NCBI RefSeq assembly: GCF_900186615.1
Contig: NZ_LT896588.1
Span: 196,425-260,424 of the forward strand
Source of the DNA: Parabacteroides bouchesdurhonensis
GTDB taxonomy: Bacteria > Bacteroidota > Bacteroidia > Bacteroidales > Tannerellaceae
Length of the DNA stretch: 64,000 nucleotides
Direction of reading: 5' to 3'
The translations under genes and the position numbers were made by a program. The notes under the pieces were generated by a model, which saw only the letters and a list, made by a program, of their open reading frames with translations, did not search any database and was not told the origin of the DNA. Position 1 is the stretch's first letter. Every line of letters begins with the position of its first letter. Positions 30,693-40,555 of the stretch are shown here, piece by piece.

Positions 30693-31691
30693 TTAAAGTT
30701 TGTTGTCTGAACCAAGTACATTGATAATTTTATGCTTGTACAGTTTTTCCATGTTATCACGAGCCGGGCCCAGATATTTACGTGGGTCGAATTCAGCAGG
30801 TTTCTCAGCGAAAGTCTTGCGGATTGCAGCAGTCATAGCCAAACGAGAGTCTGAGTCGATGTTGATCTTGCAAACAGCAGACTTAGCAGCCTTGCGCAAT
30901 TCTTCTTCAGGAATACCGATAGCAGCCTTCAAAGCACCACCGTATTTGTTGATAGTTTCAACTTCTTCTTCAGGAACAGAAGAAGATCCGTGAAGTACGA
31001 TAGGGAAGCCCGGAAGTTTTTCCATTACAGCATCCAATACTTCAAATGCCAATGGAGGAGGAACCATCTTACCAGTCTTAGGATCGATATGGCACTGTTC
31101 CGGAGTGAATTTATAAGCACCGTGAGAAGTACCGATTGAGATAGCCAAAGAGTCGCAACCTGTGCGAGTAGCGAAATCAATTACTTCTTCAGGGTCTGTA
31201 TATGTGTGATGGTCAGAAGAAACTTCATCTTCAACACCGGCCAATACACCCAGTTCACCTTCAACTGTTACATCAAACTGATGAGCATAGTCTACCACTT
31301 TCTTAGTCAAAGCTACATTTTCTTCATATGGCAAATGAGAACCGTCGATCATTACAGAAGAGAAACCAGAGTCAATACAGCTTTTGCAAGTTTCAAACGT
31401 ATCACCGTGATCCAAGTGAAGAACGATCTGAGGATTCGGACAACCTAATTCCTTAGCATATTCTACAGCTCCCTGAGCCATGTAACGCAACAAAGTAGCG
31501 TTTGCATACTGACGGGCACCTTTAGATACCTGCAGGATAACCGGAGATTTAGTTTCTACAGCAGCTTTAATAATAGCCTGCATCTGTTCCATGTTATTGA
31601 AGTTAAAAGCAGGAATAGCATATCCGCCTTTAATAGCCTTTGCAAACATTTCTCGAGTGTTTACAAGACCCAGATCTTTGTAATTTACCAT
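30693..31691 (-). CDS. fba: Class II fructose-bisphosphate aldolase
   Basis: Zinc-dependent glycolytic aldolase cleaving fructose 1,6-bisphosphate to DHAP and GAP. Zinc ligands are in LHLDHGDT (about 91-98) and VLHGSSSVPEE (about 232), with the phosphate-binding loop near SIGTSHGAYKF (about 186). 332 residues, in the class IIB size range. A TATCTTTG -7 box lies at 31731-31738. Monocistronic, with its own terminator. Confidence 0.96.
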   Translation of the reverse strand: MVNYKDLGLVNTREMFAKAIKGGYAIPAFNFNNMEQMQAIIKAAVETKSPVILQVSKGARQYANATLLRYMAQGAVEYAKELGCPNPQIVLHLDHGDTFETCKSCIDSGFSSVMIDGSHLPYEENVALTKKVVDYAHQFDVTVEGELGVLAGVEDEVSSDHHTYTDPEEVIDFATRTGCDSLAISIGTSHGAYKFTPEQCHIDPKTGKMVPPPLAFEVLDAVMEKLPGFPIVLHGSSSVPEEEVETINKYGGALKAAIGIPEEELRKAAKSAVCKINIDSDSRLAMTAAIRKTFAEKPAEFDPRKYLGPARDNMEKLYKHKIINVLGSDNKL

Positions 31692-31730
31692 TGTGTATTT
31701 GTTATTACGTTAATGATTAAAAATTTCCCA

Positions 31731-31738
31731 CAAAGATA
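31731..31738 (-). promoter_or_regulatory. -7 box of fba
   Basis: TATCTTTG on the minus strand, 39 nt upstream of the fba start. The -33 element is not clear. Confidence 0.5.
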
Positions 31739-31819
31739 ATAACTAAGTTCTAACATTATGCTCTCGAACATATAAAATAACACAATTTCAACCTCTGGAG
31801 AAAAAATAACTCAAATTTC

Positions 31820-31850
31820 TTTGTTTGTTTGACACTTATCCATACCTTTG
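31820..31850 (+). promoter_or_regulatory. Promoter of rpmE
   Basis: TTTG at 31820-31823, 19 nt, then TACCTTTG at 31843-31850. A full match to the Bacteroidetes primary promoter, giving a leader of about 55 nt before the L31 start. Confidence 0.75.
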
Positions 31851-31911
31851 CAACCCAAATTACCGGTTACCAAACAAGTAAAAGAATATAAATTAAAATA
31901 GAAATAAAGCA

Positions 31912-32163
31912 ATGAAAAAAGGTATTCATCCTGAAAACTATCGTCCTGTTGTATTCAAGGACATGTCTAACGACGATGTATTTATTACGCGTTCAACTAT
32001 CAGCGCAAAGGAAACGATCGAAATTGACGGTGTAGAATATCCATTGGTAAAAGTGGAAATCTCTAATACTTCTCACCCATTTTATACTGGTAAGTCTAAA
32101 TTGGTTGATACAGCCGGACGTGTTGATAAGTTCATGAGCCGTTACGGTAACCGCAAGAAATAA
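31912..32163 (+). CDS. rpmE2: Ribosomal protein bL31, type B
   Basis: 83 residues. [17 protein letters not shown] start, [17 protein letters not shown], and [20 protein letters not shown] are standard type B L31 features. The zinc-binding cysteines of type A are absent. Its own promoter (31820-31850) and terminator (32191-32226) make it a single-gene unit. Confidence 0.97.
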   Translation: MKKGIHPENYRPVVFKDMSNDDVFITRSTISAKETIEIDGVEYPLVKVEISNTSHPFYTGKSKLVDTAGRVDKFMSRYGNRKK

Positions 32164-32190
32164 GGAATACGACCTATTCTAAATTTATAG

Positions 32191-32226
32191 AAAAAGGTGT
32201 TGATTAAAATCAGCACCTTTTTTTGT
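32191..32226 (+). terminator. Intrinsic terminator of rpmE
   Basis: AAAAAGGTGTTGAT (32191-32204) pairs with ATCAGCACCTTTTT (32209-32222), followed by more T residues. Confidence 0.9.
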
Positions 32227-32251
32227 TGTCTAATATTATTTCCTATTTTTG
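32222..32251 (+). promoter_or_regulatory. Promoter of the NahK-like kinase gene
   Basis: TTTG at 32222-32225, 18 nt, TATTTTTG at 32244-32251, with the start codon 24 nt further on. The -33 element falls in the terminator T-run of rpmE. Confidence 0.55.
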
Positions 32252-32274
32252 TGAAGAATTGAATTTATAATACC

Positions 32275-33372
32275 ATGACAAAAACAAAAGAAGAATTATT
32301 GGACATCCTGAGCAGATTCCAATTAGATGAGAAAGTAGTTTCCGCAGAACCTTTCGGAAACGGACACATTAACGACACGCTGAAAGTAACAAACGAAAAA
32401 GGTGAAACAAAATATGTATTACAACGCATCAACCACCTTATATTCACCAATGTGGAAATGTTGCAGAACAATATACACACCGTTACATCACACATACGTA
32501 AAAAACTGGAGGCACGGGACGAAAAGGATATTGATCGCAAAGTATTAACATTTCTCCCTACAAAAGAAGGAAAGCTATATTACTTCGACGGAGACAGCTA
32601 TTGGCGTGTCTGCCTGTTCATTCCCCGAAGCAAAAGTTTTGAAGAGGTTACTCCGGAATTATCCTATGAAGCAGGTAAAGCATTCGGCGACTTCCAGTCT
32701 ATGCTGGCAAACCTTCCGGAAGGAGCTATAGGGGAAACCATACCCAACTTTCACAACATGGAGTTCCGTTTGGAACAATTTCATGATGCAGTAAAAACGA
32801 ATGCGGCCGGGCGTCTGGATGAAGTGAAAGACCTGATCCGGGAGATTGAGAAACGAGCCGATGCCATGTGCATCCAAGAACGATTATACCGCGAAGGCAA
32901 GCTCAAGAAACGCACGAACCATTGTGATACGAAAGTAAACAACATCATGTTTGATGAAAGCGGAAAGGTACTTTGTGTTATTGATTTAGATACCGTTATG
33001 CCGGGCTTCGTATTATCGGATATAGGCGATTTTATTCGTACCGGAGCCAATACCGGAGCCGAAGACGATGAAAACCTGAATAATGTAAACGTTAATATGG
33101 ACATCTTCCGGGCTTACACGCGGGGATACATGGAAACGGCAAAAAGTTTTCTTACTCCGCAAGAAATAAAGCTGTTGCCTTATGGCGGACGATTACTTAC
33201 CTATATGCAGACGGTCAGATTCCTCACGGATTATATAAATGGGGATACTTACTATAAAATACATAGTCCGAAACACAATCTGATACGTACAAAAGCGCAG
33301 TTCAAGCTGTTACAGAGCCTGGAAGAGCACGCAAGCGAAATGGATGAGTTTATGAATCAATATCTGAACTAA
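32275..33372 (+). CDS. N-acetylhexosamine 1-kinase-like sugar kinase (APH fold)
   Basis: 365 residues of the aminoglycoside-phosphotransferase-like fold. The catalytic loop HCDTKVNNIMF (about 220-230) and metal-binding VIDLDTVMPG (about 238) are intact, and YVLQRINHLIF (about 43) provides the ATP-binding region. It most resembles NahK-type anomeric kinases that phosphorylate N-acetylhexosamines in mucin-glycan salvage. It has also been annotated as a mucin-desulfating protein in relatives. The sugar cannot be confirmed from sequence. Single gene, followed by the 33.4-kb repeat array. Confidence 0.78.
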   Translation: MTKTKEELLDILSRFQLDEKVVSAEPFGNGHINDTLKVTNEKGETKYVLQRINHLIFTNVEMLQNNIHTVTSHIRKKLEARDEKDIDRKVLTFLPTKEGKLYYFDGDSYWRVCLFIPRSKSFEEVTPELSYEAGKAFGDFQSMLANLPEGAIGETIPNFHNMEFRLEQFHDAVKTNAAGRLDEVKDLIREIEKRADAMCIQERLYREGKLKKRTNHCDTKVNNIMFDESGKVLCVIDLDTVMPGFVLSDIGDFIRTGANTGAEDDENLNNVNVNMDIFRAYTRGYMETAKSFLTPQEIKLLPYGGRLLTYMQTVRFLTDYINGDTYYKIHSPKHNLIRTKAQFKLLQSLEEHASEMDEFMNQYLN

Positions 33373-33388
33373 TTGTTCCATTCAGTTT

Positions 33389-33515
33389 TATCGGCTTGAA
33401 ACTTTTGTTTCACCGGGATGAAACACTTGTTCCATCAGGATGAAACTTTTGTTCCACCGGCATGAAACAGTTGTTCCATCAGCTTGAAACATTTGTTCCG
33501 CCGGCATGAAACAAA
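33389..33515. repeat. 22-nt tandem repeat array, unit CAnCnGnaTGAAACAnTTGTTC
   Basis: Five exact-period units at 33389-33410, 33411-33432, 33433-33454, 33455-33476 and 33477-33498, with partial units on both ends. Each contains GAAAC and GTTCC or GTTTC, giving a quasi-palindrome around a 4-nt centre, and units alternate CACCGG and CATCAG starts. It separates the sugar kinase from the convergent AraC gene. Confidence 0.9.
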
Positions 33516-33531
33516 ACAGAACGAATATAGA

Positions 33532-34443
33532 TCAAGAAACATCTATATTCGCTCTGTACATTAATGGCGATACGCCTTTGTGCTTTTTGAAGAATTTACC
33601 GAATGAAGACTGGTCTGAAAAATTCAGCATATCTGCTACCTGTTGCACCGTAAACTCAGGATCACGAAGACAGATTTCCGCCTCGCGCATTAAAGCTTCG
33701 GCAATCCATTTATTCACGGTCTTACCACTAAAATCCTTCAATATACGCGACAAATACTCCGGCGTTATACAAAGTTCGCGGGCATAAAAAGCCACCGAAT
33801 GCTCTTCTTTACAATGTTTATCCAGCAACTGGATGAATAGAAACAACAATGTATCTTTACTTGGCGGATTAATATGGACATGTTCATGAAGAGCCTGATA
33901 AATGATATTATTCATCTCCAATAAGAATCCACGCAATTCATTAAAAATAAGATCGCGATGCCAGGCATGTCCCGAACGATCCATATTCCGTTCTATACGA
34001 TGGATATAACTCTCCAGAAGGTCTGCATCTTCTTCATTCAGCTTCAATACCGGACGGCTACGGCGGGTAGCGATATACGCAGCTGGCATCCGGCGGCTAT
34101 TCAATATAATCTCTGCAAAAAGATTCTTTTCAATTATCAAATGATATCCTAAAAAATGAGGGGATAAACGCATGTTCTTTATCTGATGCATATCCATAAT
34201 ATCCAGCAATAAATTATCAGACAAATGATACATGAAATCGTCAATTGTAATATCAATCGTTCCCCGGCGAACCAAAAATATAGAAAAAGCATCCAAGCGA
34301 ACCGAAACCCCTTCTTTGAAACCTGATTTTTGGGTATCATCACTATGCATTTCAACAATAAGTAATTTGTTTTGATAGGATTTGATATCCAAATTAAATT
34401 GAAGAAAATCCTCTATGCTAAGCTGCAATACAGACTGTTTCAT
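33532..34443 (-). CDS. AraC-family transcriptional regulator
   Basis: 303 residues. The N-terminal cupin-like effector domain (about 30-150) is followed by the C-terminal double helix-turn-helix, HSVAFYARELCITPEYLSRI (about 218-237) and VQQVADMLNFSDQSSFGKFF (about 270-289). It is divergent from the RND efflux operon, the usual position for its local regulator. A TATCTTTG -7 box is at 34466-34473. Confidence 0.9.
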   Translation of the reverse strand: MKQSVLQLSIEDFLQFNLDIKSYQNKLLIVEMHSDDTQKSGFKEGVSVRLDAFSIFLVRRGTIDITIDDFMYHLSDNLLLDIMDMHQIKNMRLSPHFLGYHLIIEKNLFAEIILNSRRMPAAYIATRRSRPVLKLNEEDADLLESYIHRIERNMDRSGHAWHRDLIFNELRGFLLEMNNIIYQALHEHVHINPPSKDTLLFLFIQLLDKHCKEEHSVAFYARELCITPEYLSRILKDFSGKTVNKWIAEALMREAEICLRDPEFTVQQVADMLNFSDQSSFGKFFKKHKGVSPLMYRANIDVS

Positions 34444-34465
34444 TCATTCCTTTTTTAATTGATAC

Positions 34466-34517
34466 CAAAGATAAGTGATTTTATCAAACAAAGGTAAATG
34501 TGTTCTGATTTGGAACA
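34466..34517. promoter_or_regulatory. AraC promoter box and candidate operator in the araC-RND intergenic region
   Basis: TATCTTTG (minus) at 34466-34473. Upstream of it lies the inverted repeat TGTTC (34501-34505) / GAACA (34513-34517). The half-site GGAACA appears again near 34653. This is a candidate AraC site; no RND promoter could be placed with confidence in 34518-34690. Confidence 0.4.
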
Positions 34518-34696
34518 GCAATATTCAATTTACAACCACCCGGAATCAGAATTATTATCAGACCTTTGCAGAGGTTATTAGTTAAGGCAGTAAAGATCAA
34601 TAAGTAACATACTTTTCACACAAAAAAAGCAGACCCTATTGGTTTAAATTTTGGAACAATCCTACTGCTATAGATCAATAAAAGTAACAATTAAAA

Positions 34697-35809
34697 ATGA
34701 AGAAGAAATTAATTACCAGATGCTTAAATGGCATCTGCATAGGGCTTTTTTGCCTTATTGCAAGCTCTTGTAAAGAGCAACCAGCTATGACGGCAAATAA
34801 CGAGTACAAAGTATTAAAAGTATCCACAGCAAACAAAACGCTGAGCAGCTCTTATTCAGCAACTATACGCGGACGGCAGGATATAGACATTTATCCGCAG
34901 GTATCCGGTTTTATAACCCGCTTATGTGTGGAAGAAGGACAAGCCGTAAAAAAGGGACAATTACTATTTATTATCGATCAAGTTCCTTACCAGGCAGCTT
35001 TACAGACTGCAACGGCCAATGTAGAAGCAGCTCAGGCCGCCCTGAACACAGCAAAACTGACGTATGACAGTAAAAAAGAACTTCATGCCCAACACGTAGT
35101 TTCCGCATTTGATTTACAGACAGCCGAGAATTCATGGCTAAGTGCAAAAGCACAGCTTGCACAGATGAAAGCTCTTGAGTTAAATGCACGTAACAATTTG
35201 TCATATACAGAAGTAAAAAGCCCATCCAATGGAGTTGTGGGTACTCTTCCTTATCGCGTAGGAGCATTGGTAAGTGCCGGTTTGCCAAAACCGTTGACAA
35301 CTGTTTCCGACAATTCAGATATGTATGTTTATTTCTCCCTGACAGAAAACCAACTGCTCTCCTTAACCCGGCAATACGGATCAAAGGAAAAAGCTCTTGA
35401 AAGCATGCCGGAAATAGACTTGCAATTGAATGACAAGTCGCTCTATCCTGTAAAAGGGAAGATTGAAACCATAAGCGGCGTTATCGACCGCAGTACGGGA
35501 ACTGTAAGCCTGAGAGCTGTCTTTTCAAACAAAGACGGCATGCTCTATAGCGGCAATTCAGGGAATGTCATTCTATCCATTGAAAAGAATGACTGCATTG
35601 TCATCCCGCAAACAGCGACATTCGAGATACAAGATAAAGTGTATGTATATAAGGTAGTGGAAGGGAAGGCTTCATCTGCCCTCGTAAACGTATCACGCGT
35701 AAACGGGCAGGAATACGTTGTTAACGACGGTCTGCAACCGGGTGATATAATAGTTGCCGAAGGTGTAGGTCTGCTACGGGAAGGAACTTCTATTACAGCA
35801 AAACAATAA
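34697..35809 (+). CDS. RND efflux periplasmic adaptor (AcrA-like lipoprotein)
   Basis: Membrane fusion protein linking the RND pump to the outer-membrane channel. 370 residues. The signal peptide ends in ASSC, a lipobox with the lipidated cysteine near residue 25. Biotinyl-lipoyl half-motifs are IYPQVSGFITRL and VEEGQAVKKGQLLFIID (about 68-98). A helical hairpin (about 100-160) and a beta-barrel domain with VKGKIETISGVIDRSTGTV (about 255) follow. First gene of a three-gene operon, 12 nt before the pump. Confidence 0.93.
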   Translation: MKKKLITRCLNGICIGLFCLIASSCKEQPAMTANNEYKVLKVSTANKTLSSSYSATIRGRQDIDIYPQVSGFITRLCVEEGQAVKKGQLLFIIDQVPYQAALQTATANVEAAQAALNTAKLTYDSKKELHAQHVVSAFDLQTAENSWLSAKAQLAQMKALELNARNNLSYTEVKSPSNGVVGTLPYRVGALVSAGLPKPLTTVSDNSDMYVYFSLTENQLLSLTRQYGSKEKALESMPEIDLQLNDKSLYPVKGKIETISGVIDRSTGTVSLRAVFSNKDGMLYSGNSGNVILSIEKNDCIVIPQTATFEIQDKVYVYKVVEGKASSALVNVSRVNGQEYVVNDGLQPGDIIVAEGVGLLREGTSITAKQ

Positions 35810-35821
35810 TAAAAAAGGAAT

Positions 35822-38800
35822 ATGAAACTAAAAGCCTTTATAGAACGTCCCGTACTGTCTGCGGTCATCTCCATCGTAATCGTATTTATGGGAATCATCG
35901 GATTGATGAGTTCGCCGGTAGAACTTTATCCGGACATCGCACCTCCAACCGTAATGGTGAATACCACTTATTTCGGAGCCAGTGCCGAAACGTTACAGAA
36001 CAGTGTAATAGCTCCATTGGAAGAATCCATAAACGGAGTGGAAAACATGACTTATATGACATCTACGGCAACCAATGCAGGTACTGTCTCTATCATGGTT
36101 TACTTCAAACAGGGAACTGATCCTGACATGGCTGCCGTAAACGTGCAGAACCGCGTTTCTAAAGCAACGGGCCGGCTTCCGGCAGAAGTAACACAGGTGG
36201 GAGTAACCACCATTAAGCGTCAGACCAGCATGTTGCAGATTTTCTCCATCTATAGTCCTACTGATTCTTATGACGAAGGATTCCTTGCCAATTACCTAAA
36301 CATCAATTTAAAGCCTGAGATACTCAGAATTTCAGGTGTAGGCGAACTGGTAGTCATGGGAGGAGATTACAGTATGCGCGTATGGATGAAGCCGGACGTG
36401 ATGGCTCAATACAATCTGATACCTTCGGATGTTACTTCGGTATTGGCAGAACAGAACATAGAATCTTCAACCGGCTCATTCGGAGAAAACTCAAAGGAGA
36501 CTTATCAATATACGATGAAGTATAAAGGTCGTTTGCTTACTCCTGAAGAATTCGGCGACATCGTTGTAAGATCATCTGACGACGGTGAAGTTTTGAAACT
36601 AAAAGACATAGCAGATATTGAGTTAGGTCGTGAAAACTATTCTTATATCGGAGAAACCAGCGGGCACACAGGCGTTTCCTGCCTTGTATTCCAAACAGCC
36701 GGTTCTAATGCAACGGAAGTAAACGAACAAATAGATGCTTTCCTCGACGAGGCGCGGAAAGACTTGCCTAAAGGAGTGGAAATTGTACAAATGATGAGTT
36801 CCAACGATTTCTTATTCGCTTCCATACACGAGGTTATAAAGACATTGATTGAAGCCATACTTCTGGTAATTTTAATTGTGTATCTGTTTTTACAGGATAT
36901 CCGCTCTACGGTTATTCCACTGGTCGGCATTATTGTTTCTTTGGTTGGAACATTTGCATTCATGGCAATAGCAGGTTTCAGTATAAACCTCATCACTTTA
37001 TTTGCTCTCGTATTGGTAATCGGTACGGTAGTAGACGATGCTATTGTTGTAGTCGAGGCAGTGCAGGCCCGGTTTGATGTAGGGTACAAATCCTCCTATA
37101 TGGCAAGTATGGATGCTATGAATGGAATCAGTGCGGCTATCATTACTTCTTCAATGGTATTTATGGCAGTATTTATTCCAGTATCATTTATGAGCGGAAC
37201 GTCCGGTACTTTCTATACACAGTTTGGTCTGACCATGGCTGTAGCCGTCGGTATCTCCGCCATTAACGCTTTAACCTTGAGCCCGGCTCTGTGTGCATTA
37301 ATTTTAAAGCCTTATATAAATGACGACGGTACACAAAAGAATAATTTCGCAGCCCGTTTCCGTAAAGCATTCAATGCCGCATTCGACTCTATATTGGATA
37401 AATACAAGAGAGGCGTACTGTTTTTCATTAAGCGCAAATGGCTCACATGGTCGTTGTTAGGCTGTACTATAATAGCACTTATCGTATTGATGAACAGCAC
37501 AAAAACAGGATTAGTCCCCGATGAAGACCAAGGCGTGGTATTCGTTAATGTAACCACTGCTTCCGGTAATTCCCTTGCTACAACAGGCGATATTATGACA
37601 CAGATAGAACAACGCATCAAAGATATGCCGCAAATAAAAGAATATACGAAAGTATCCGGTTATGGTTTGATAGCCGGACAAGGCAACTCATTCGGTATGT
37701 TTATCTTGAAGTTGAAGCCATGGGATGAACGCCCTCAGAAAGAAGATCATGTACAGGCCGTAATCAACCAGATATATGGACGGACCACCGATATAAAAGA
37801 CGCTACTATCTTTGCTATGGCTCCGGGTATGATTCCGGGATATGGCACGGGTAATGCTCTGGAGATGTACACACAAGATAAAAAAGGAGGAGATCTTACC
37901 GAATTCTATAACATTACCCAGCAATACCTGGGAACTTTGCGTCAACGCCCGGAAATAGCGACTGCATATTCAACTTTCTCTATCAACTACCCGCAATGGC
38001 AGGTGGAAGTAGACGCAGCCAAATGTAAACGCGCCGGCATCACTCCCAATTCCGTATTAAGCACGCTTTCCGGATATTATGGAGGGCAATATGCCTCCGA
38101 CTTCAACCGGTTCACAAAAGTGTATAAAGTCATGATACAAGCATCTCCGGCATATCGTTTAAGTGAGAATTCATTAGATAACACCTTTGTACGTATGTCA
38201 AACGGAGAAATGGCACCACTCAGCCAATTCGTTACTTTAACGAAGGTATACGGGGCAGAGTCATTAAGCCGTTTTAATATGTATAATTCCATCGGCATCA
38301 ATGCAATGCCGGCAAACGGGTATAGTACGGGAGACGCTATTCAGGCGGTAAAAGAAACAGCTCAGATCACGTTACCCAAAGGATATGGATACGATTTTGC
38401 TGGAATCACCAGGGAAGAAAACCAACAAAGCAATACGACAATTATCATCTTTGCTATCTGTATCTTGATGGTTTATCTGATTCTTAGCGCTCTATATGAA
38501 AGCTTCCTGATACCTTTTGCAGTCATTCTTTCCGTTCCATTCGGATTGATGGGTAGTTTTCTGTTCGCTAAAATGATGGGATTGGAAAATAACATTTACC
38601 TGCAAACCGGATTAATTATGCTAATCGGTTTGTTGGCTAAAACGGCTATCCTTCTTACCGAATATGCTACGAAACGGCGTCAGGCCGGTATGAGCCTCAC
38701 TTCGGCGGCTCTCTCCGCAGCGAAAGTCCGTCTGCGTCCTATCTTGATGACAGCATTGACTATGGTATTCGGTTTGCTGCCGTTAATGATGGCAACCGGC

Positions 38801-39034
38801 GTAGGAGCTAACGGTAACAGTTCGCTAGGAACCGGTGCGGTAGGCGGTATGATAATTGGAACATTGGCACTATTGTTTATCGTTCCTTCTCTATTTATCG
38901 TATTCCAATATTTACAGGAAAAAGTACGCCCTATCCAATTCGAGCCAACACACGACTGGCAGATACAGGAAGAAGTAGTACAAGAATCTACGGAAAGACA
39001 AGAATACCTTGACAGCAAAAAGAAAGAAGAATAA
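35822..39034 (+). CDS. RND-family multidrug efflux pump (AcrB-like, HAE1)
   Basis: Inner-membrane, proton-driven trimeric pump. 1070 residues, normal for HAE1. MKLKAFIERPVLSAVISI start, a periplasmic porter domain with SPVELYPDIAPPTV (about 31), the proton-relay aspartates in VIGTVVDDAIVVVEAV (about 400-415), and a second periplasmic half followed by GLLAKTAILLTEYATKR near 940. Overlap and spacing show co-transcription with the adaptor and the outer-membrane factor. The likely regulator is the divergent AraC protein. Confidence 0.96.
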   Translation: MKLKAFIERPVLSAVISIVIVFMGIIGLMSSPVELYPDIAPPTVMVNTTYFGASAETLQNSVIAPLEESINGVENMTYMTSTATNAGTVSIMVYFKQGTDPDMAAVNVQNRVSKATGRLPAEVTQVGVTTIKRQTSMLQIFSIYSPTDSYDEGFLANYLNINLKPEILRISGVGELVVMGGDYSMRVWMKPDVMAQYNLIPSDVTSVLAEQNIESSTGSFGENSKETYQYTMKYKGRLLTPEEFGDIVVRSSDDGEVLKLKDIADIELGRENYSYIGETSGHTGVSCLVFQTAGSNATEVNEQIDAFLDEARKDLPKGVEIVQMMSSNDFLFASIHEVIKTLIEAILLVILIVYLFLQDIRSTVIPLVGIIVSLVGTFAFMAIAGFSINLITLFALVLVIGTVVDDAIVVVEAVQARFDVGYKSSYMASMDAMNGISAAIITSSMVFMAVFIPVSFMSGTSGTFYTQFGLTMAVAVGISAINALTLSPALCALILKPYINDDGTQKNNFAARFRKAFNAAFDSILDKYKRGVLFFIKRKWLTWSLLGCTIIALIVLMNSTKTGLVPDEDQGVVFVNVTTASGNSLATTGDIMTQIEQRIKDMPQIKEYTKVSGYGLIAGQGNSFGMFILKLKPWDERPQKEDHVQAVINQIYGRTTDIKDATIFAMAPGMIPGYGTGNALEMYTQDKKGGDLTEFYNITQQYLGTLRQRPEIATAYSTFSINYPQWQVEVDAAKCKRAGITPNSVLSTLSGYYGGQYASDFNRFTKVYKVMIQASPAYRLSENSLDNTFVRMSNGEMAPLSQFVTLTKVYGAESLSRFNMYNSIGINAMPANGYSTGDAIQAVKETAQITLPKGYGYDFAGITREENQQSNTTIIIFAICILMVYLILSALYESFLIPFAVILSVPFGLMGSFLFAKMMGLENNIYLQTGLIMLIGLLAKTAILLTEYATKRRQAGMSLTSAALSAAKVRLRPILMTALTMVFGLLPLMMATGVGANGNSSLGTGAVGGMIIGTLALLFIVPSLFIVFQYLQEKVRPIQFEPTHDWQIQEEVVQESTERQEYLDSKKKEE

Positions 39035-39035
39035 C

Positions 39036-40397
39036 ATGAAAAGAAATATAATCCTATTCTCCATAGCTGCTTTTTCATTAAGCAGCTGTGGCATATACAA
39101 AACATATAAGCCAATTGATTCTGTGCCGGAAAATCTATACAGGACAGAAAACAGCACGGAAAACGATACCGCCAGTATCGCCTCATTGGCTTGGCAAGAA
39201 CTCTTTACCGATCCTTATTTACAGGAATTGATAGAAGAAGGTTTGGCAAACAACACAGACATGCGTACCGCCCACCTGAAAGTTCAGGAGGCGGAAGCCA
39301 GCCTGTTGACTTCGCGCCTTGCTTACCTTCCGGCATTGTCACTGAATCCACAGGGGACTCTGAGTAGTTTTGACGGAAGTAAAACAGCCAAGAGCTACCA
39401 GCTTGCAGCTTCTGCCAGCTGGGAAATAGATATTTTCGGTAAACTTACAAATGCCAAACGCAGTGCACAAGCGGCATTAGCGCAAAGTAAATCCTATAGG
39501 CAGGCCGTCCGGACACAACTAATTGCCACTATAGCCAATACCTATTACACACTATTACTACTAGACGATCAATTCGCCATTAGTGAACGGACGGCTGCCC
39601 TTTGGAAAGAAAACGTGCAAGCTATGCGTGCTCTTATGAAGGCCGGTTTAAGAGACGAGGCTGCCGTATCGCAAGCCGAAGCCAATTGCCTTGCGGTAGA
39701 AGCATCCCTCCTTACCTTACGTAAACAAATAAACGAGACAGAAAACAGTCTTTCCACTCTTCTAGGCAAAGTTCCGCAAAAGATTGGCAGAGGAACGCTC
39801 AACGGGCAGCAGTTTCCACAACAACTTACAGCCGGACTGCCGGTAAAGCTACTCAACAACCGTCCGGATGTTAAACAGGCCGAAGCAGCATTAGCACAAG
39901 CCTTCTATTCCACGAATGAAGCGCGCAGTTATTTTTATCCCAATATCACATTAAGCGGTACGGCAGGGTGGACAAACAACGGAGGAGGAATAATAACCAA
40001 TCCGGGAGCTTTGCTACTTCAAGCAATAGGTTCACTCACCCAGCCATTATTCAATAAAGGGACAAATATAGCCCGTTTGAAAATAGCAAAAGCACAGCAA
40101 GAAGAGGCAGCTTTAGCCTTCCAGCAAAGTCTGTTGAATGCCGGTAGTGAAGTCAACAATGCGTTAACTCAATGGCAGACCGCACGGCAACGTATTGTCT
40201 TAGGTGAAAAACAAATAACCTCGCTTGAAACTGCAGTCAGAAGTACACGTTTACTCATGGATCACGGCACAACAACCTATCTGGAAGTGCTAACCGCTCA
40301 ACAAACATTATTGCAAACTCAACTGACTCAATCATCCGATCGCTTTGACGAAATACAAGGAATTATCAGCCTTTATCAATCGTTGGGAGGAAAGTGA
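39036..40397 (+). CDS. Outer-membrane efflux lipoprotein (TolC/OprM family)
   Basis: Trimeric channel component for the RND pump. 453 residues from the ATG at 39036 (MKRNIILFSIAAFSLSSC), which gives a lipoprotein signal with lipobox LSSC. Two OEP repeats rich in long helices: LIEEGLANNTDMRTAHLKVQ (about 62) and LLNNRPDVKQAEAALAQAFY (about 271). An in-frame ATG nine codons upstream (39009) lies inside the pump gene and is rejected. Last gene of the operon. Confidence 0.93.
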   Translation: MKRNIILFSIAAFSLSSCGIYKTYKPIDSVPENLYRTENSTENDTASIASLAWQELFTDPYLQELIEEGLANNTDMRTAHLKVQEAEASLLTSRLAYLPALSLNPQGTLSSFDGSKTAKSYQLAASASWEIDIFGKLTNAKRSAQAALAQSKSYRQAVRTQLIATIANTYYTLLLLDDQFAISERTAALWKENVQAMRALMKAGLRDEAAVSQAEANCLAVEASLLTLRKQINETENSLSTLLGKVPQKIGRGTLNGQQFPQQLTAGLPVKLLNNRPDVKQAEAALAQAFYSTNEARSYFYPNITLSGTAGWTNNGGGIITNPGALLLQAIGSLTQPLFNKGTNIARLKIAKAQQEEAALAFQQSLLNAGSEVNNALTQWQTARQRIVLGEKQITSLETAVRSTRLLMDHGTTTYLEVLTAQQTLLQTQLTQSSDRFDEIQGIISLYQSLGGK

Positions 40398-40512
40398 AGT
40401 TTTTTTGTAACCGGAAACAGTTTAGCCCCGTCTTATATAAAGATTGGTTCTAATCTGTACTGTGGAACAAAAATTCCGCCGGAATAGAAACGAATTCATA
40501 AATTTTTGCTGT

Positions 40513-40544
40513 AAAGCTCCGGCCTGCGAAGGTCGGAGCTTTTG
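40513..40544 (+). terminator. Terminator of the RND operon
   Basis: Stem AGCTCCGGCCT/AGGTCGGAGCT with a 4-nt loop, then TTTTGTT. It lies between the convergent outer-membrane factor and kinase genes and may serve both. Confidence 0.85.
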
Positions 40545-40555
40545 TTATATCCTAA

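Noticed and set aside
33389-33515. CRISPR-like repeat array
   Set aside because: The units are contiguous and degenerate, with no spacers of fixed length between constant repeats and no cas genes nearby.
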